Positions 26,771-35,151 of a stretch of DNA of 64,000 nt are shown piece after piece. The notes below the pieces were generated by a model. That model was not told the origin of the DNA, ran no database searches, and worked only from the letters and a program-made list of their open reading frames with translations. Origin of the DNA: an uncultured Bacteroides sp. (GTDB lineage: Bacteria > Bacteroidota > Bacteroidia > Bacteroidales > Bacteroidaceae); assembly GCF_905207245.1 (NCBI RefSeq), contig NZ_CAJLKP010000001.1, forward strand, positions 186,001 to 250,000. Reading direction: 5' to 3'. Numbering within the stretch: the stretch's first letter is position 1; every line of letters starts with the position of its first letter. The translations under genes were made by a program, and so were the position numbers.

Positions 26771-27349
26771 ATGGAAACAGTAGAAAACAAGTACATTACC
26801 GTAGCTTATAAATTATACGCTATAGAAGATGGTGAAAAAGACTTCACCGAAGAAGCAACCGCTGAACACCCGTTCCAGTTCATTTCCGGTCTGGGTCTGA
26901 CTTTAGATTCTTTCGAAGAACAAGTGAAAGACTTGAAAATCGGTGATAAGTTTGATTTCACTATCGCTTGTGATGATGCTTACGGCTCTTACGATGAAGA
27001 ACATGTTATCGACCTTCCGAAACAAATCTTCGAAGTTGATGGCAAGTTCGATAGCGAACGTATCACAGCAGGCAACGTAGTTCCTCTGATGACTGCCGAA
27101 GGTCAACGCATCAATGGAACTGTACAGGAAGTTAAGGCAGATGTTGTTGTAATGGATATGAATCATCCGTTAGCAGGTTGCGATCTGAACTTTGTAGGTG
27201 AAATCGTAGAAAGCCGTCCGGCAACCAACGAAGAATTAGCAGAAATTGCCCGTATGATGAGCGGCGGTGGATGTAGTTGTGGTTGCGGTGATTGTGGTGA
27301 CGGTTGCGGTGACCATGAGCATGGATGTGAAGGCGGATGCTGCCATTAA
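26771..27349 (+). CDS. slyD: SlyD-like FKBP-type peptidyl-prolyl isomerase
   Basis: The 192-residue cytoplasmic protein has the split FKBP domain with inserted IF (chaperone) domain of SlyD. Motifs are FQFISGLGLTLDSFEEQVKDL, AYGSYDEEHVIDLP and DMNHPLAGCDLNFVGEI. The last 25 or so residues are a Cys/Gly/His-rich tail (CSCGCGDCGDGCGDHEHG and CEGGCCH), the nickel/zinc-binding type of tail known from SlyD. Family members catalyse Xaa-Pro isomerisation and help metallocentre assembly. It is a single gene with its own promoter, followed by the inverted-repeat element at 27351-27441. Confidence 0.92.
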   Translation: METVENKYITVAYKLYAIEDGEKDFTEEATAEHPFQFISGLGLTLDSFEEQVKDLKIGDKFDFTIACDDAYGSYDEEHVIDLPKQIFEVDGKFDSERITAGNVVPLMTAEGQRINGTVQEVKADVVVMDMNHPLAGCDLNFVGEIVESRPATNEELAEIARMMSGGGCSCGCGDCGDGCGDHEHGCEGGCCH

Positions 27350-27350
27350 T

Positions 27351-27441
27351 AAATTAAAAATTGAGAATTAAAAATTGAGAATTAGCTGCGCTATCATGCT
27401 GCATAGCTTATTTTTCAATTTTTAATTCTCAATTTTCAATT
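27351..27441. repeat. Intergenic inverted repeat of AATTGAGAATTAAA words with a TTAGCTGCGC core
   Basis: The arms of about 32 nt are tandem AATTAAAAATTGAG words, period 14, and their near-complement. They enclose TTAGCTGCGC followed 15 nt later by AGCTTA. The element fills the gap between two convergent genes, so it may end transcription on both strands. The same core occurs in the element at 36623-36718, whose arms are built of different words. Confidence 0.75.
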
Positions 27442-27443
27442 TA

Positions 27444-28730
27444 CTAATTTTTTCCTGTCATTATCTCCAATACAAGTTTATCCGTCTCATTCATTCCTTG
27501 CGAACCAATCTTTGTCAGGTTACGAATGCTTTGATCTACATCTTCATCAATAATTCCCTCTACAGAAGTTACGCAACGGTTTTCCATAGCCATGATAGCG
27601 GAAAGAACAGCAGTAGAAACACCGGTAGTCACTTTCAACGCACAGCTGGGCTTCGCACCGTCACAAATCATACCTGTAAGGTTGGCTATCATATTCTGAA
27701 CAGCATAAGCCACTTGCTCGTAAGTTCCTCCCATCAGCCAGGTGATGCCACAACTGGAACCGGTAGCAGCAACTACACAGCCGCACAAAGCGGACAATCG
27801 TCCCAAGCTTTGTTTGATATAAATGACCGTCAGATGGCTTAGCATCAGGGCACGTATCAGTTCTTCTTCTGATTTATCATTTTCTTCGGCATAAACCAAT
27901 ACAGGCAAAGTAGCGGATATACCCTGGTTACCACTACCGGAGTTACTCATCACCGGAATCATGGCACCTGCCATACGTGCATCACAAGCTCCTGAAGTAT
28001 AAGAAAGGATATGTGAGAAAACACTATCGCCCATCACTTTGTGTTCATAAGTGCCACGCAGAATCTTACCCAGACAATGCCCATACTCTCCTTCGAACGA
28101 ACGTTCGGCAGCCACCTTGTTCAAACGGGCAGTTTCAAGGATGAAACGAATTTCATCCAACGGGGCATTTAAAGCAAAATCATACACTTTACGCAGGGTC
28201 AGCTCCACTGTTTCTTCTTCCTCTTCCTTTCCTACGGTATGCTGCTTCTGCAACAAGACTTCCCCGTTACGTTCTATATATATAAAGGTGGTGTGACCTC
28301 CGGCAATCACAGCGGTTGCCCGGTTGGCTCCGGCTTCACAGCAGATTTCAATATACAGTTTCTCTTCTATATTCTCCTTCAACGAAATATGGATGCGTTT
28401 TTCTTCAATGAAGCGCTTTCCTTCTTCCACAGCATCGGGAGTACAGTCTTTCAATACTTCCAGTTGATATTCCGATTTTCCAATCAGTGCACCCAGCGCA
28501 ATTGCGATAGGTAAACCAATCATTCCGGTGCCCGGAATCCCCACTCCCATAGCGTTTTTCAAAATATTAGCACTTAGCAACACATTAATGTTTTCAGGTT
28601 TCATTCCCAGTGTTTCTGTCGCTTTAGCCACGCATAACGCCACTGCAATGGGCTCTGTGCACCCAATGGCTGGCACAACCTCCTGATGTATCAGGTCGAT
28701 TATCCGTTTTCTCTCTAACTCAGTTATCAT
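27444..28730 (-). CDS. L-cysteine desulfidase-like protein (UPF0597/CyuA family)
   Basis: Start at the ATG at 28730 (MITELERKRI) gives 428 residues. A GTG eight codons upstream overlaps the predicted -7 element and is unlikely. The sequence matches the serine dehydratase alpha-type family that includes CyuA/YhaM. It has GCTEPIAVALCVAKA near residue 25, CCEAGANRATAVIAGGHT, MSNSGSGNQGI, ATGSSCGITWLMGG and MICDGAKPSCALK. The conserved cysteines are those expected to hold a 4Fe-4S cluster. CyuA degrades cysteine to pyruvate, ammonia and sulfide in anaerobes. The substrate here is inferred. It is a single-gene unit divergent from the PCMD lipoprotein. Confidence 0.82.
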   Translation of the reverse strand: MITELERKRIIDLIHQEVVPAIGCTEPIAVALCVAKATETLGMKPENINVLLSANILKNAMGVGIPGTGMIGLPIAIALGALIGKSEYQLEVLKDCTPDAVEEGKRFIEEKRIHISLKENIEEKLYIEICCEAGANRATAVIAGGHTTFIYIERNGEVLLQKQHTVGKEEEEETVELTLRKVYDFALNAPLDEIRFILETARLNKVAAERSFEGEYGHCLGKILRGTYEHKVMGDSVFSHILSYTSGACDARMAGAMIPVMSNSGSGNQGISATLPVLVYAEENDKSEEELIRALMLSHLTVIYIKQSLGRLSALCGCVVAATGSSCGITWLMGGTYEQVAYAVQNMIANLTGMICDGAKPSCALKVTTGVSTAVLSAIMAMENRCVTSVEGIIDEDVDQSIRNLTKIGSQGMNETDKLVLEIMTGKN

Positions 28731-28753
28731 TATTTCACGGTTTTTAATGGACA

Positions 28754-28761
28754 CAAATTTA
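28754..28761 (-). promoter_or_regulatory. -7 element of the cysteine desulfidase-like gene
   Basis: TAAATTTG on the minus strand fits TAnnTTTG and lies 23 nt before the ATG at 28730. CAAA at 28786-28789 could be a widely spaced -33 element (24 nt). Confidence 0.5.
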
Positions 28762-28813
28762 GAAAAAATGTTTTTAATACAGGCGCAAAGTCTTCTATTT
28801 CAAAAAAGAAACT

Positions 28814-28821
28814 TAACTTTG
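28814..28821 (+). promoter_or_regulatory. -7 element of the PCMD lipoprotein/OMP operon
   Basis: TAACTTTG fits TAnnTTTG and lies 41 nt before the ATG at 28863. The -33 region is weak. Confidence 0.5.
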
Positions 28822-28862
28822 CGTCCGAGTTTTACATTATTAATAACCAAAAACTGAATTAA

Positions 28863-29996
28863 ATGAAGATTAAAACGCTAACCTCGTGTTTCTTTTTGGC
28901 ATTTGCCATATCTTCTTGTATACAAGACGAAGCGCTAAATTCAGAAGCAGCCATAGATGGCTGTACAGGTGCGGATGTGCAATTGGCAAACATAAACGCA
29001 GATGAAAAAAAAGTCGATGTATATGTGCACAAAGGTGCAAACCTTGCAAAACAACAACTAAACTTCGCCTTGCCGGAAGGTGCATCCATCAAACCCAATG
29101 ATCGCAGAGATGGTGATATAGGAAACATATACAACTTTAGCGAAGGAGATCATTCGCGGTCATTTACGGTGACCTCCGAAGACGATGCTTGGAAACCTGT
29201 TTATCAAATAAACGTTCGGCCAACAGAATTACCTACTTCCTATCATTTCGAGGAATTATTAGTTGCTCAAAATACTCCTTATCACATCTTTTACGAATTT
29301 GAGCCCAATACTTCACAAGAGGTTTCAAAGGTATTGCAATGGTCCAGTGGTAATCCTGGATATAAACTGACTGGCATGTCTAAACTTCCTACCGATTATC
29401 CTACCGTACAAGTTGCAGCAGGATATATAGGTAAATGTGCTAAATTAGAAACTAAAGACACCGGAAGTTTCGGAGCTATGGTGAAGATGTATATCGCTGC
29501 CGGCAATCTGTTTATCGGAGCTTTCGATCTTGCTAATGCACTTAAAGATGCTCCTAAAGCAACAACTTTCGGTTTCCAGTTCTACAAACGGCCGAAAGCA
29601 TTAAAAGGATATTATAAATTCAAAGCGGGTTCAGTTTATACTGAAAGCGGAGCACCTCAAACAGGAAAGAAAGATCGATTTGATATCTATGCTGTCATGT
29701 ATGAGGCTGAAGATAATTCATTCATGCTAGATGGAACCAATTCTCTGACTTCGGACAAAGTAGTATCTTTAGCCAGAATTAGTGCAGAAGAAGCATTAGA
29801 AACAGATAAATGGACAGAATTCAATTTGCCTTTCAAAGCTCAAAATGGTAAGGACATCAACGAAACTGAACTTCAGCAAGGTAAATATAAACTCGGCATT
29901 GTGTTCTCTTCAAGTGTAGACGGCGCTTATTTCAAAGGTGCCGTAGGTAGCACGCTCTATATTGATGAAGTAGAACTTATTTGCGAAGAGAATTAA
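28863..29996 (+). CDS. PCMD-domain lipoprotein
   Basis: The 377-residue lipoprotein has lipobox ISSC with Cys19. An N-terminal beta-sandwich of about residues 25-115 resembles the DUF5018-like modules that precede PCMD domains. Residues about 125-375 match the putative carbohydrate metabolism domain (PCMD), a jelly-roll fold of unknown function. Typical stretches are YHFEELLVAQ, TTFGFQFYKRPKALKGYYKFK, VMYEAEDN and the end GSTLYIDEVELICEEN. It should be anchored in the outer membrane. It is followed after 11 nt by an outer-membrane barrel gene, so the two probably act together at the cell surface. The role is unknown. Confidence 0.8.
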   Translation: MKIKTLTSCFFLAFAISSCIQDEALNSEAAIDGCTGADVQLANINADEKKVDVYVHKGANLAKQQLNFALPEGASIKPNDRRDGDIGNIYNFSEGDHSRSFTVTSEDDAWKPVYQINVRPTELPTSYHFEELLVAQNTPYHIFYEFEPNTSQEVSKVLQWSSGNPGYKLTGMSKLPTDYPTVQVAAGYIGKCAKLETKDTGSFGAMVKMYIAAGNLFIGAFDLANALKDAPKATTFGFQFYKRPKALKGYYKFKAGSVYTESGAPQTGKKDRFDIYAVMYEAEDNSFMLDGTNSLTSDKVVSLARISAEEALETDKWTEFNLPFKAQNGKDINETELQQGKYKLGIVFSSSVDGAYFKGAVGSTLYIDEVELICEEN

Positions 29997-30007
29997 AAAA
30001 GATAATT

Positions 30008-30796
30008 ATGAAGAAATATAATATTATTATTGTTGCATTACTGTTAACAGTAATTGGAGCTACGTCAATAAAAGCTCAGGAAGATAGAACTCATATTCTC
30101 GGCCAGTCTTACCTTCGTGGCTGGGAATATTCATTGAAGGCAGGATTCAGTATCGGCGGGACCGCTCCTCTACCTCTGCCTGAAGAAATACGTAAGATAG
30201 ACAGTTATGTACCCAGTATGGCAATTTCTATTGAAGGTAATGCAACCAAATGGCTAGATGATAAAAAAATGTGGGGGTTAACTTTAGGTTTACGCCTTGA
30301 AACTAAAAATATGACTACTGAAGCTACCGTTAAGAATTATGGTATGAAAATTATTAATACTAACGGTGGTGAATTGGAAGGCCTGTGGACGGGAGGTGTA
30401 AAGACTAAAGTTAAGAATTCCTATCTTACTGTTCCTGTTCTTGCCAACTACAAAATAAGCAAACGCTGGAAACTTGTAGCCGGTCCTTATTTCTCCTATT
30501 TACTTGAAGGGGATTTCTCCGGTCATGTATATGAGGGGCATCTCCGTACTCCGGACCAAACAGGCTCACGCGTAGACTTTACAGATGAAAGCATTGCCAC
30601 ATATGATTTTTCTAACGATTTGCGCAAATTCCAATGGGGTATACAATTTGGTGGAGAATGGAGAGCTTTCAAACATTTGAATGTTTATGCTGATCTTACA
30701 TGGGGATTAAATGACATCTTTAAAAAGAATTTTGATACAATATCATTTGCCATGTATCCTATCTATCTTAATATAGGATTTGGATATTCTTTCTAA
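30008..30796 (+). CDS. Outer-membrane beta-barrel protein
   Basis: Start at the ATG at 30008 (MKKYNIIIVALLLTVIG) gives 262 residues with a signal peptide ending KAQ. An in-frame start inside the upstream gene has no signal. The rest is an alternating beta pattern (SLKAGFSIGG, GLTLGLRLETKN, SYLTVPVLANYKISKRWKLVAGPYFSYLL, KFQWGIQFGGEWRAF) ending in a terminal aromatic (IGFGYSF), as in the PorT/OMP_b-brl_2 families. An eight-stranded barrel is likely. It forms an operon with the PCMD lipoprotein and shares a bidirectional terminator with the convergent gene. No function is assigned. Confidence 0.78.
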   Translation: MKKYNIIIVALLLTVIGATSIKAQEDRTHILGQSYLRGWEYSLKAGFSIGGTAPLPLPEEIRKIDSYVPSMAISIEGNATKWLDDKKMWGLTLGLRLETKNMTTEATVKNYGMKIINTNGGELEGLWTGGVKTKVKNSYLTVPVLANYKISKRWKLVAGPYFSYLLEGDFSGHVYEGHLRTPDQTGSRVDFTDESIATYDFSNDLRKFQWGIQFGGEWRAFKHLNVYADLTWGLNDIFKKNFDTISFAMYPIYLNIGFGYSF

Positions 30797-30836
30797 AATA
30801 TTATAGTAATAATAAAGTCTGTCATAGATTCTAAAT

Positions 30837-30872
30837 ATAAAAAAGCTAGAAGTAAACTTCTAGCTTTTTTAT
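30837..30872. terminator. Bidirectional terminator
   Basis: AAAAAGCTAGAAG, a 4-nt TAAA loop and CTTCTAGCTTTTTT form a 13-bp stem with A- and T-runs on both sides. It serves the barrel gene (plus) and the convergent PCMD gene ending at 30890 (minus). Confidence 0.85.
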
Positions 30873-30889
30873 ATTTAGGAGGATATTTA

Positions 30890-32413
30890 TTATTCAGCCG
30901 CAACTGATTCTCCAATAACTTCTAATTCATCAAGAATCAAAGTACTACCTCCAGCACCCATGAAACTATCACCATCTTTACTTGAAGAACAAACAATAGC
31001 CAATTTATAAGTTTTGCTTGTTTCATATGCCTTACCAGTTAAAAAGGTGAAAGGGATATCAAAATAGGTATACTCTGCTTTCGCTGTACCATCTTCTAAT
31101 CTGGCAACTGCCACACGATAATCAGAAGTATTAATATCATGACCAGTCAAAATCACTTCTTCACCATCAGCATCTACAGCTTCATATAATACTGCCTGAA
31201 TAGCACATTCATCAACTATATCCGTTTTTTCGATTACTTCTTCTGGCTTAGTAGCCTTAGAGCCATCAATATATTTCGCACCCGGAGCATATTTATACCA
31301 TCCTCTGAAATAAACCGGCCTTTTATCATAAGCAATACCAAACTTAGAACTGGCAATACGATCGCCCGTATTCAATACAAACTTTCCAGTAAACACCGAA
31401 CCTGATGTAATAGCAGGAACTAATGCATTAACTTTATCACTGGTGTCCATTGTTACTAGCTTAATCGCCGACTCACCTGCTTTTTTATCATCTGTCTGGA
31501 ATACTGGCAAATCCGTAACTTTGAACAGTTTAAGATAAGCAGCTCCCGGCGCACTCGTAGCCAATAAATCCGTCGGTAGAGGAGAATAATATTCATTAGT
31601 TAAAAAAGAACCAGGAACTGTTTCCCATTCCTCGAAAGAGAATTTCAACTCAGACTGGCTACCTGCTATAGAAACCTTATAAGCCTTAACTGTTCCATTT
31701 TCTGAAATTACTGTATAAACCACTGTTTTACCACCAGAAAAATCCTGTGCTACGCCGCTTGCCGGAGTTACAGTAGCTTTTTCCGAAATTGTGAATATAG
31801 GCTTTAAAGCTTTCAAATCATTATCAGTAGCCGTATCACGAACCTTAAAAGTAATAATACCAGTAGCTTCATCAATTACCGGCTGTTCTGTTACCAGTTC
31901 ACTATCAATAGTAAATGCTGTAATCTTTGCCTCTGAACTTTCAGCTCCAGTTAATTTAGTACCTTTATACACCACCTTAACTTTCTGTCCTAATTGTAAT
32001 ACATCAATATTCAGATTTGCTTCTGCTTTTCCATTATTAATAGTACCAACTACATCTACATTACACTTGCCAATGCCACTTAAATTCAGTTCCTGACTAC
32101 CTGTAAATGTATAAGAAGTACCATTTTGTTTCAGAACGCATTTTTCCAATTTGATAGTTCCCAAGTTCATTTCCATGAAGCTAAAGTCCTTCAATTCCAA
32201 ACTAATAATATTATTCCCAGCTTTTGCAATCGTAATGTTTTTTGGCATCCCATTTGCCACAGAAGTCCCATCTAATTCAATATCTAAAGTACCTTTATAG
32301 GTACCTGCCAATTCTTCCTCAATCGGATAAACAGGGTCATCATCATCACTACAAGCAGTGAACAAACTCATTGAACAAATCAATGCAAACAAATAAAATA
32401 AATTCTTCTTCAT
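30890..32413 (-). CDS. PCMD-domain lipoprotein with N-terminal calycin-like domain
   Basis: Start at the ATG at 32413 gives 507 residues with lipobox FTAC (Cys21) and an SDDDD surface-export-like tether. Residues about 32-150 form a calycin-like barrel (GTYKGTLDIEL, ISLELKDFSFMEMNLG). Residues about 155-250 are a DUF5018-type beta-sandwich (ITAFTIDSELV, FTISEKATVTPASG). Residues about 255-505 are the PCMD jelly roll (FSFEEWETV, VYFRGWYKYAPGAKY, STLILDELEVIGE). Its first 73 nt are nearly identical to those of the neighbouring DUF4925 gene, and the two promoters share an upstream box. It is probably a surface lipoprotein of unknown role. Confidence 0.82.
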   Translation of the reverse strand: MKKNLFYLFALICSMSLFTACSDDDDPVYPIEEELAGTYKGTLDIELDGTSVANGMPKNITIAKAGNNIISLELKDFSFMEMNLGTIKLEKCVLKQNGTSYTFTGSQELNLSGIGKCNVDVVGTINNGKAEANLNIDVLQLGQKVKVVYKGTKLTGAESSEAKITAFTIDSELVTEQPVIDEATGIITFKVRDTATDNDLKALKPIFTISEKATVTPASGVAQDFSGGKTVVYTVISENGTVKAYKVSIAGSQSELKFSFEEWETVPGSFLTNEYYSPLPTDLLATSAPGAAYLKLFKVTDLPVFQTDDKKAGESAIKLVTMDTSDKVNALVPAITSGSVFTGKFVLNTGDRIASSKFGIAYDKRPVYFRGWYKYAPGAKYIDGSKATKPEEVIEKTDIVDECAIQAVLYEAVDADGEEVILTGHDINTSDYRVAVARLEDGTAKAEYTYFDIPFTFLTGKAYETSKTYKLAIVCSSSKDGDSFMGAGGSTLILDELEVIGESVAAE

Positions 32414-32669
32414 AAAATCATCTTGTTTAGTTAATACAAGTCTTCTCATCGAAGACTATAATGTCCTATTTTACTTTAATAAAAATTAAGTGTGCAAAGA
32501 AACAGCTTTTAAAGTATATAAAAAAGGTCTGTTCTACGTTTTAATGTTCTATTTTTAATATAAATTAGAAGAGCTATACATATATAGCATAATACAAAAG
32601 GCTCTTAATTATAAAAAACAATTAAAGGCATTCAATTGTTTTGTTATTTCAATAGAGCTAGTTATTAAA
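32414..32669. other. Leader and upstream region of the PCMD lipoprotein gene
   Basis: This AT-rich region has no open frame of note. It contains the promoter at 32495-32534 and, further upstream on the minus strand, a second AGAACA (about 15 nt above the GAACAGACC box). The remainder shows nothing recognisable. Confidence 0.5.
32495..32534 (-). promoter_or_regulatory. Promoter with GAACAGACC box (PCMD lipoprotein)
   Basis: On the minus strand GAACAGACC (32534-32526) is followed by TTTT, 19 nt and TTTCTTTG (32502-32495), a one-mismatch -7 element. The box abuts the -33 position. The same layout, with identical 23-nt spacing, is found at 33765-33804 and 719-758. Confidence 0.6.
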
Positions 32670-32703
32670 CAAAAAGGAGCCGATTCTTTTGAGTCGGCTC
32701 CTT
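32670..32703 (-). terminator. Terminator of the DUF4925 gene
   Basis: On the minus strand AAGGAGCCGA and TCGGCTCCTT (arms 32694-32703 and 32674-32683) form a 10-bp perfect stem around a 10-nt loop, followed by U residues. It lies 23 bp past the stop. Confidence 0.85.
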
Positions 32704-32725
32704 CTAATTTATCATGAAAATATGA

Positions 32726-33688
32726 TTATCTCACTAAGTCCAAACCTAAATTAAAGCTTGTTGTCACTGACCAATATCCACCAATCATTTGAATAAACAT
32801 TCCAGCAGCTTGTGCTTCCTCCGGCACAATTCCACCTTCTACCAATGCATTCCAAAGCAATATCAAATCACTCACTAATATAGGATCTCCCCAATTATCC
32901 GTTTCACCCGTATCACGAAGAGTGAAAAGATTATCAAAAGCACTCTTATCCAAATAAATATAAGTATGACCATTATCAGCAGTCTTAATATTCATAGGTA
33001 TTCCATCTTTAGCCCAACCCAATATCTGGCTAATAGTAGCATCTTGTATTCCACTAAGATCTGCATTCAAAAGTCCACCAAGCAATGCTTTAACAGTAGC
33101 CGGATTTCCACTCAATATTTCATCAATAACATCGGCCATACCACTGGCATCAGCTCCAGTAGCTGCAGTCAAGATAGCAGGAATATTCAATTTTACAGTA
33201 AATTTTCCATTTCTCTCACTCCAATATGCCAAATCTTTGGGAGAAGTAGTAAAACCACTTGTAGCAAAATTAGCTTTTATCTCACTTGCAGCAGGAAAAG
33301 CACCTGTAAAAAAGATAGACATTATAGAATTAGGATCCAGAGCTATTGCCGGACTGGCAACATAGTCAGCTACAATACTACCACTTTTATCTAAAGTAAT
33401 TGAATTCAAAGCTTGAGGTAAAATAGAGCCCCCCAAATACCGTAATAAAGCAGAAATGAATTCTGGATAATTATCATCACCAGTAAATTGCCAATCTGTA
33501 TACAATGCACTTGTCACAGGCCAATTCTTCATAGTCTCTTTTTCCGTCCAATTATAATCCGTAGCCGTGTAGTCTGCCATTTTATAAGTTCCAGCCCATG
33601 GGCTTACTTCATCGTCATCATCGCTACAAGCAGTAAACAAACTCATTGAACAAATCAATGCAAACAAATACAATAAATTCTTCTTCAT
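32726..33688 (-). CDS. DUF4925-type lipoprotein
   Basis: The 320-residue lipoprotein has signal peptide MKKNLLYLFALICSMSLFTAC (Cys21) and an SDDDDE tether. The mature part has an N-terminal lipocalin-like opening (WAGTYKMADYTATD). A long Ala/Ser-rich middle has amphipathic segments (ILTAATGADASGMADVIDEIL, with VKALLGGLLNADLSGIQDATI), and the end is GGYWSVTTSFNLGLDLV. This fits Bacteroides DUF4925 proteins of unknown function. The 5' end, including signal peptide and promoter architecture, is nearly the same as in the PCMD gene downstream, but the mature proteins are unrelated. It has its own promoter and terminator. Confidence 0.72.
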   Translation of the reverse strand: MKKNLLYLFALICSMSLFTACSDDDDEVSPWAGTYKMADYTATDYNWTEKETMKNWPVTSALYTDWQFTGDDNYPEFISALLRYLGGSILPQALNSITLDKSGSIVADYVASPAIALDPNSIMSIFFTGAFPAASEIKANFATSGFTTSPKDLAYWSERNGKFTVKLNIPAILTAATGADASGMADVIDEILSGNPATVKALLGGLLNADLSGIQDATISQILGWAKDGIPMNIKTADNGHTYIYLDKSAFDNLFTLRDTGETDNWGDPILVSDLILLWNALVEGGIVPEEAQAAGMFIQMIGGYWSVTTSFNLGLDLVR

Positions 33689-34069
33689 ATTCTTTTTGTT
33701 TAATAAATACTAACTCCCCATCGCTGGGTAATCATGCTTTTTGATAAAATAAGATTTCAGGCTGCAAAATAACAGCTTTTAATAATACCAGACAAGGTCT
33801 ATTCTAAAGATGAGCTGTTCTTTTTTTAAGCATCAAAGCTTTAATTATCACCTTTTATGAAAAAGAATTTGTCAACAGAATAAACTCGCAGCCACAAGCA
33901 TTTTCCCAAGAAGCTATAAAAAACATCCCATTCCATAAAAAATATAATATTTCTCCCCCTTCATGAGAAAAAATCCATAACTATTTGTTATCTTTAGGCA
34001 TCCAAAAGCTTTTATTCAAAGGATTTGGCATGAATTAACCCTATACATAAACCATTAAAGCAAAAGATT
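33689..34069. other. Divergent intergenic region between the DUF4925 gene and aroC
   Basis: The left part carries the GAATAGACC-type promoter of the DUF4925 gene. The right part (33805-34069), upstream of aroC, is AT-rich and has no perfect TAnnTTTG. I see no gene, RNA structure or repeat in it. Confidence 0.5.
33765..33804 (-). promoter_or_regulatory. Promoter with GAATAGACC box (DUF4925 lipoprotein)
   Basis: On the minus strand GAATAGACC (33804-33796), TTGT, 19 nt and TTATTTTG (33772-33765) give the same geometry as at 32495-32534. A further AGAACA lies about 16 nt upstream of the box. Confidence 0.6.
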
Positions 34070-35146
34070 ATGTTCAACTCATTCGGCAACATCCTCCGCC
34101 TTACCAGCTTTGGGGAGTCACATGGTAAAGGCATCGGAGGCGTCATAGATGGATTTCCCGCAGGCATCCGCATTGACATGGATTTCGTGCAAGCGGAACT
34201 GAACCGTCGCCGTCCCGGGCAATCCCTTATTACAACGGCACGGAAAGAAGGTGATAAAGTAGAATTCCTTTCTGGTATCTTCAAAGGCAAATCAACGGGA
34301 TGTCCCATCGGATTCATTGTATGGAACGAGAATCAGCATTCCAATGATTATGATAATATGAAAGAGGTATACCGCCCTTCGCATGCAGACTATACTTATA
34401 AGGTGAAATATGGCATCCGCGATTACCGGGGAGGCGGACGTTCATCAGCGCGCGAAACCATCTCACGCGTAGTGGCAGGCGCGCTTGCCAAACAAGCACT
34501 CCGCCAACTGGGTGTACGCATTACGGCATATACTTCACAAGTAGGTCCTATTCGTCTGGAAGAAAACTATACCGCTTATGATCTCGATTTGATAGAAACC
34601 AACCCAGTACGTTGTCCGGACCCGGTAAAGGCAAAGGAAATGGAAGAGTTGATTTTCAAAATTAAGGGACAAGGTGATACCATTGGCGGAGTAGTGACTT
34701 GCGTCATCAAAGGATGTCCCATCGGATTAGGCCAACCGGTATTCGGCAAATTACAGGCTGCACTTGCTTCCGGCATGCTCAGTATCAATGCTGCCAAAGC
34801 ATTCGAATACGGTGACGGATTCAAAGGCTTAAAACAAAAAGGTTCGGAGCAAAATGATGTATTCTTCAACAATTGCGGACGCATTGAAACGAAGACCAAC
34901 CATTCAGGTGGTATCCAAGGAGGTATCAGTAACGGACAAGATATCTTCTTCCGGGTTGCCTTCAAGCCGGTAGCTACGGTGCTAATGGAACAACATACAG
35001 TCAATCTGGATGGTGTGGATACAACCTTGAAAGCCCGTGGCCGTCATGATCCATGCGTGTTGCCACGCGCAGTGCCCATTGTAGAAGCAATGGCTGCCAT
35101 GACCATACTGGACTTCTATCTCATTGATCGTACAACTCAGTTATAA
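34070..35146 (+). CDS. aroC: Chorismate synthase
   Basis: AroC catalyses the last step of the shikimate pathway, EPSP to chorismate, with reduced FMN. The 358-residue protein has the signatures TSFGESHGKGIGGVIDG (residues about 11-27), NRRRPGQS, RPSHADYTYKVKYGIRDYRGGGRSSARET and HSGGIQGGISNGQDI, all intact, and the usual length. It is a single gene between a divergent lipoprotein gene and a co-directional M20 peptidase gene. The 117-bp gap to the latter holds an imperfect inverted repeat. Confidence 0.97.
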   Translation: MFNSFGNILRLTSFGESHGKGIGGVIDGFPAGIRIDMDFVQAELNRRRPGQSLITTARKEGDKVEFLSGIFKGKSTGCPIGFIVWNENQHSNDYDNMKEVYRPSHADYTYKVKYGIRDYRGGGRSSARETISRVVAGALAKQALRQLGVRITAYTSQVGPIRLEENYTAYDLDLIETNPVRCPDPVKAKEMEELIFKIKGQGDTIGGVVTCVIKGCPIGLGQPVFGKLQAALASGMLSINAAKAFEYGDGFKGLKQKGSEQNDVFFNNCGRIETKTNHSGGIQGGISNGQDIFFRVAFKPVATVLMEQHTVNLDGVDTTLKARGRHDPCVLPRAVPIVEAMAAMTILDFYLIDRTTQL

Positions 35147-35151
35147 AAAAG

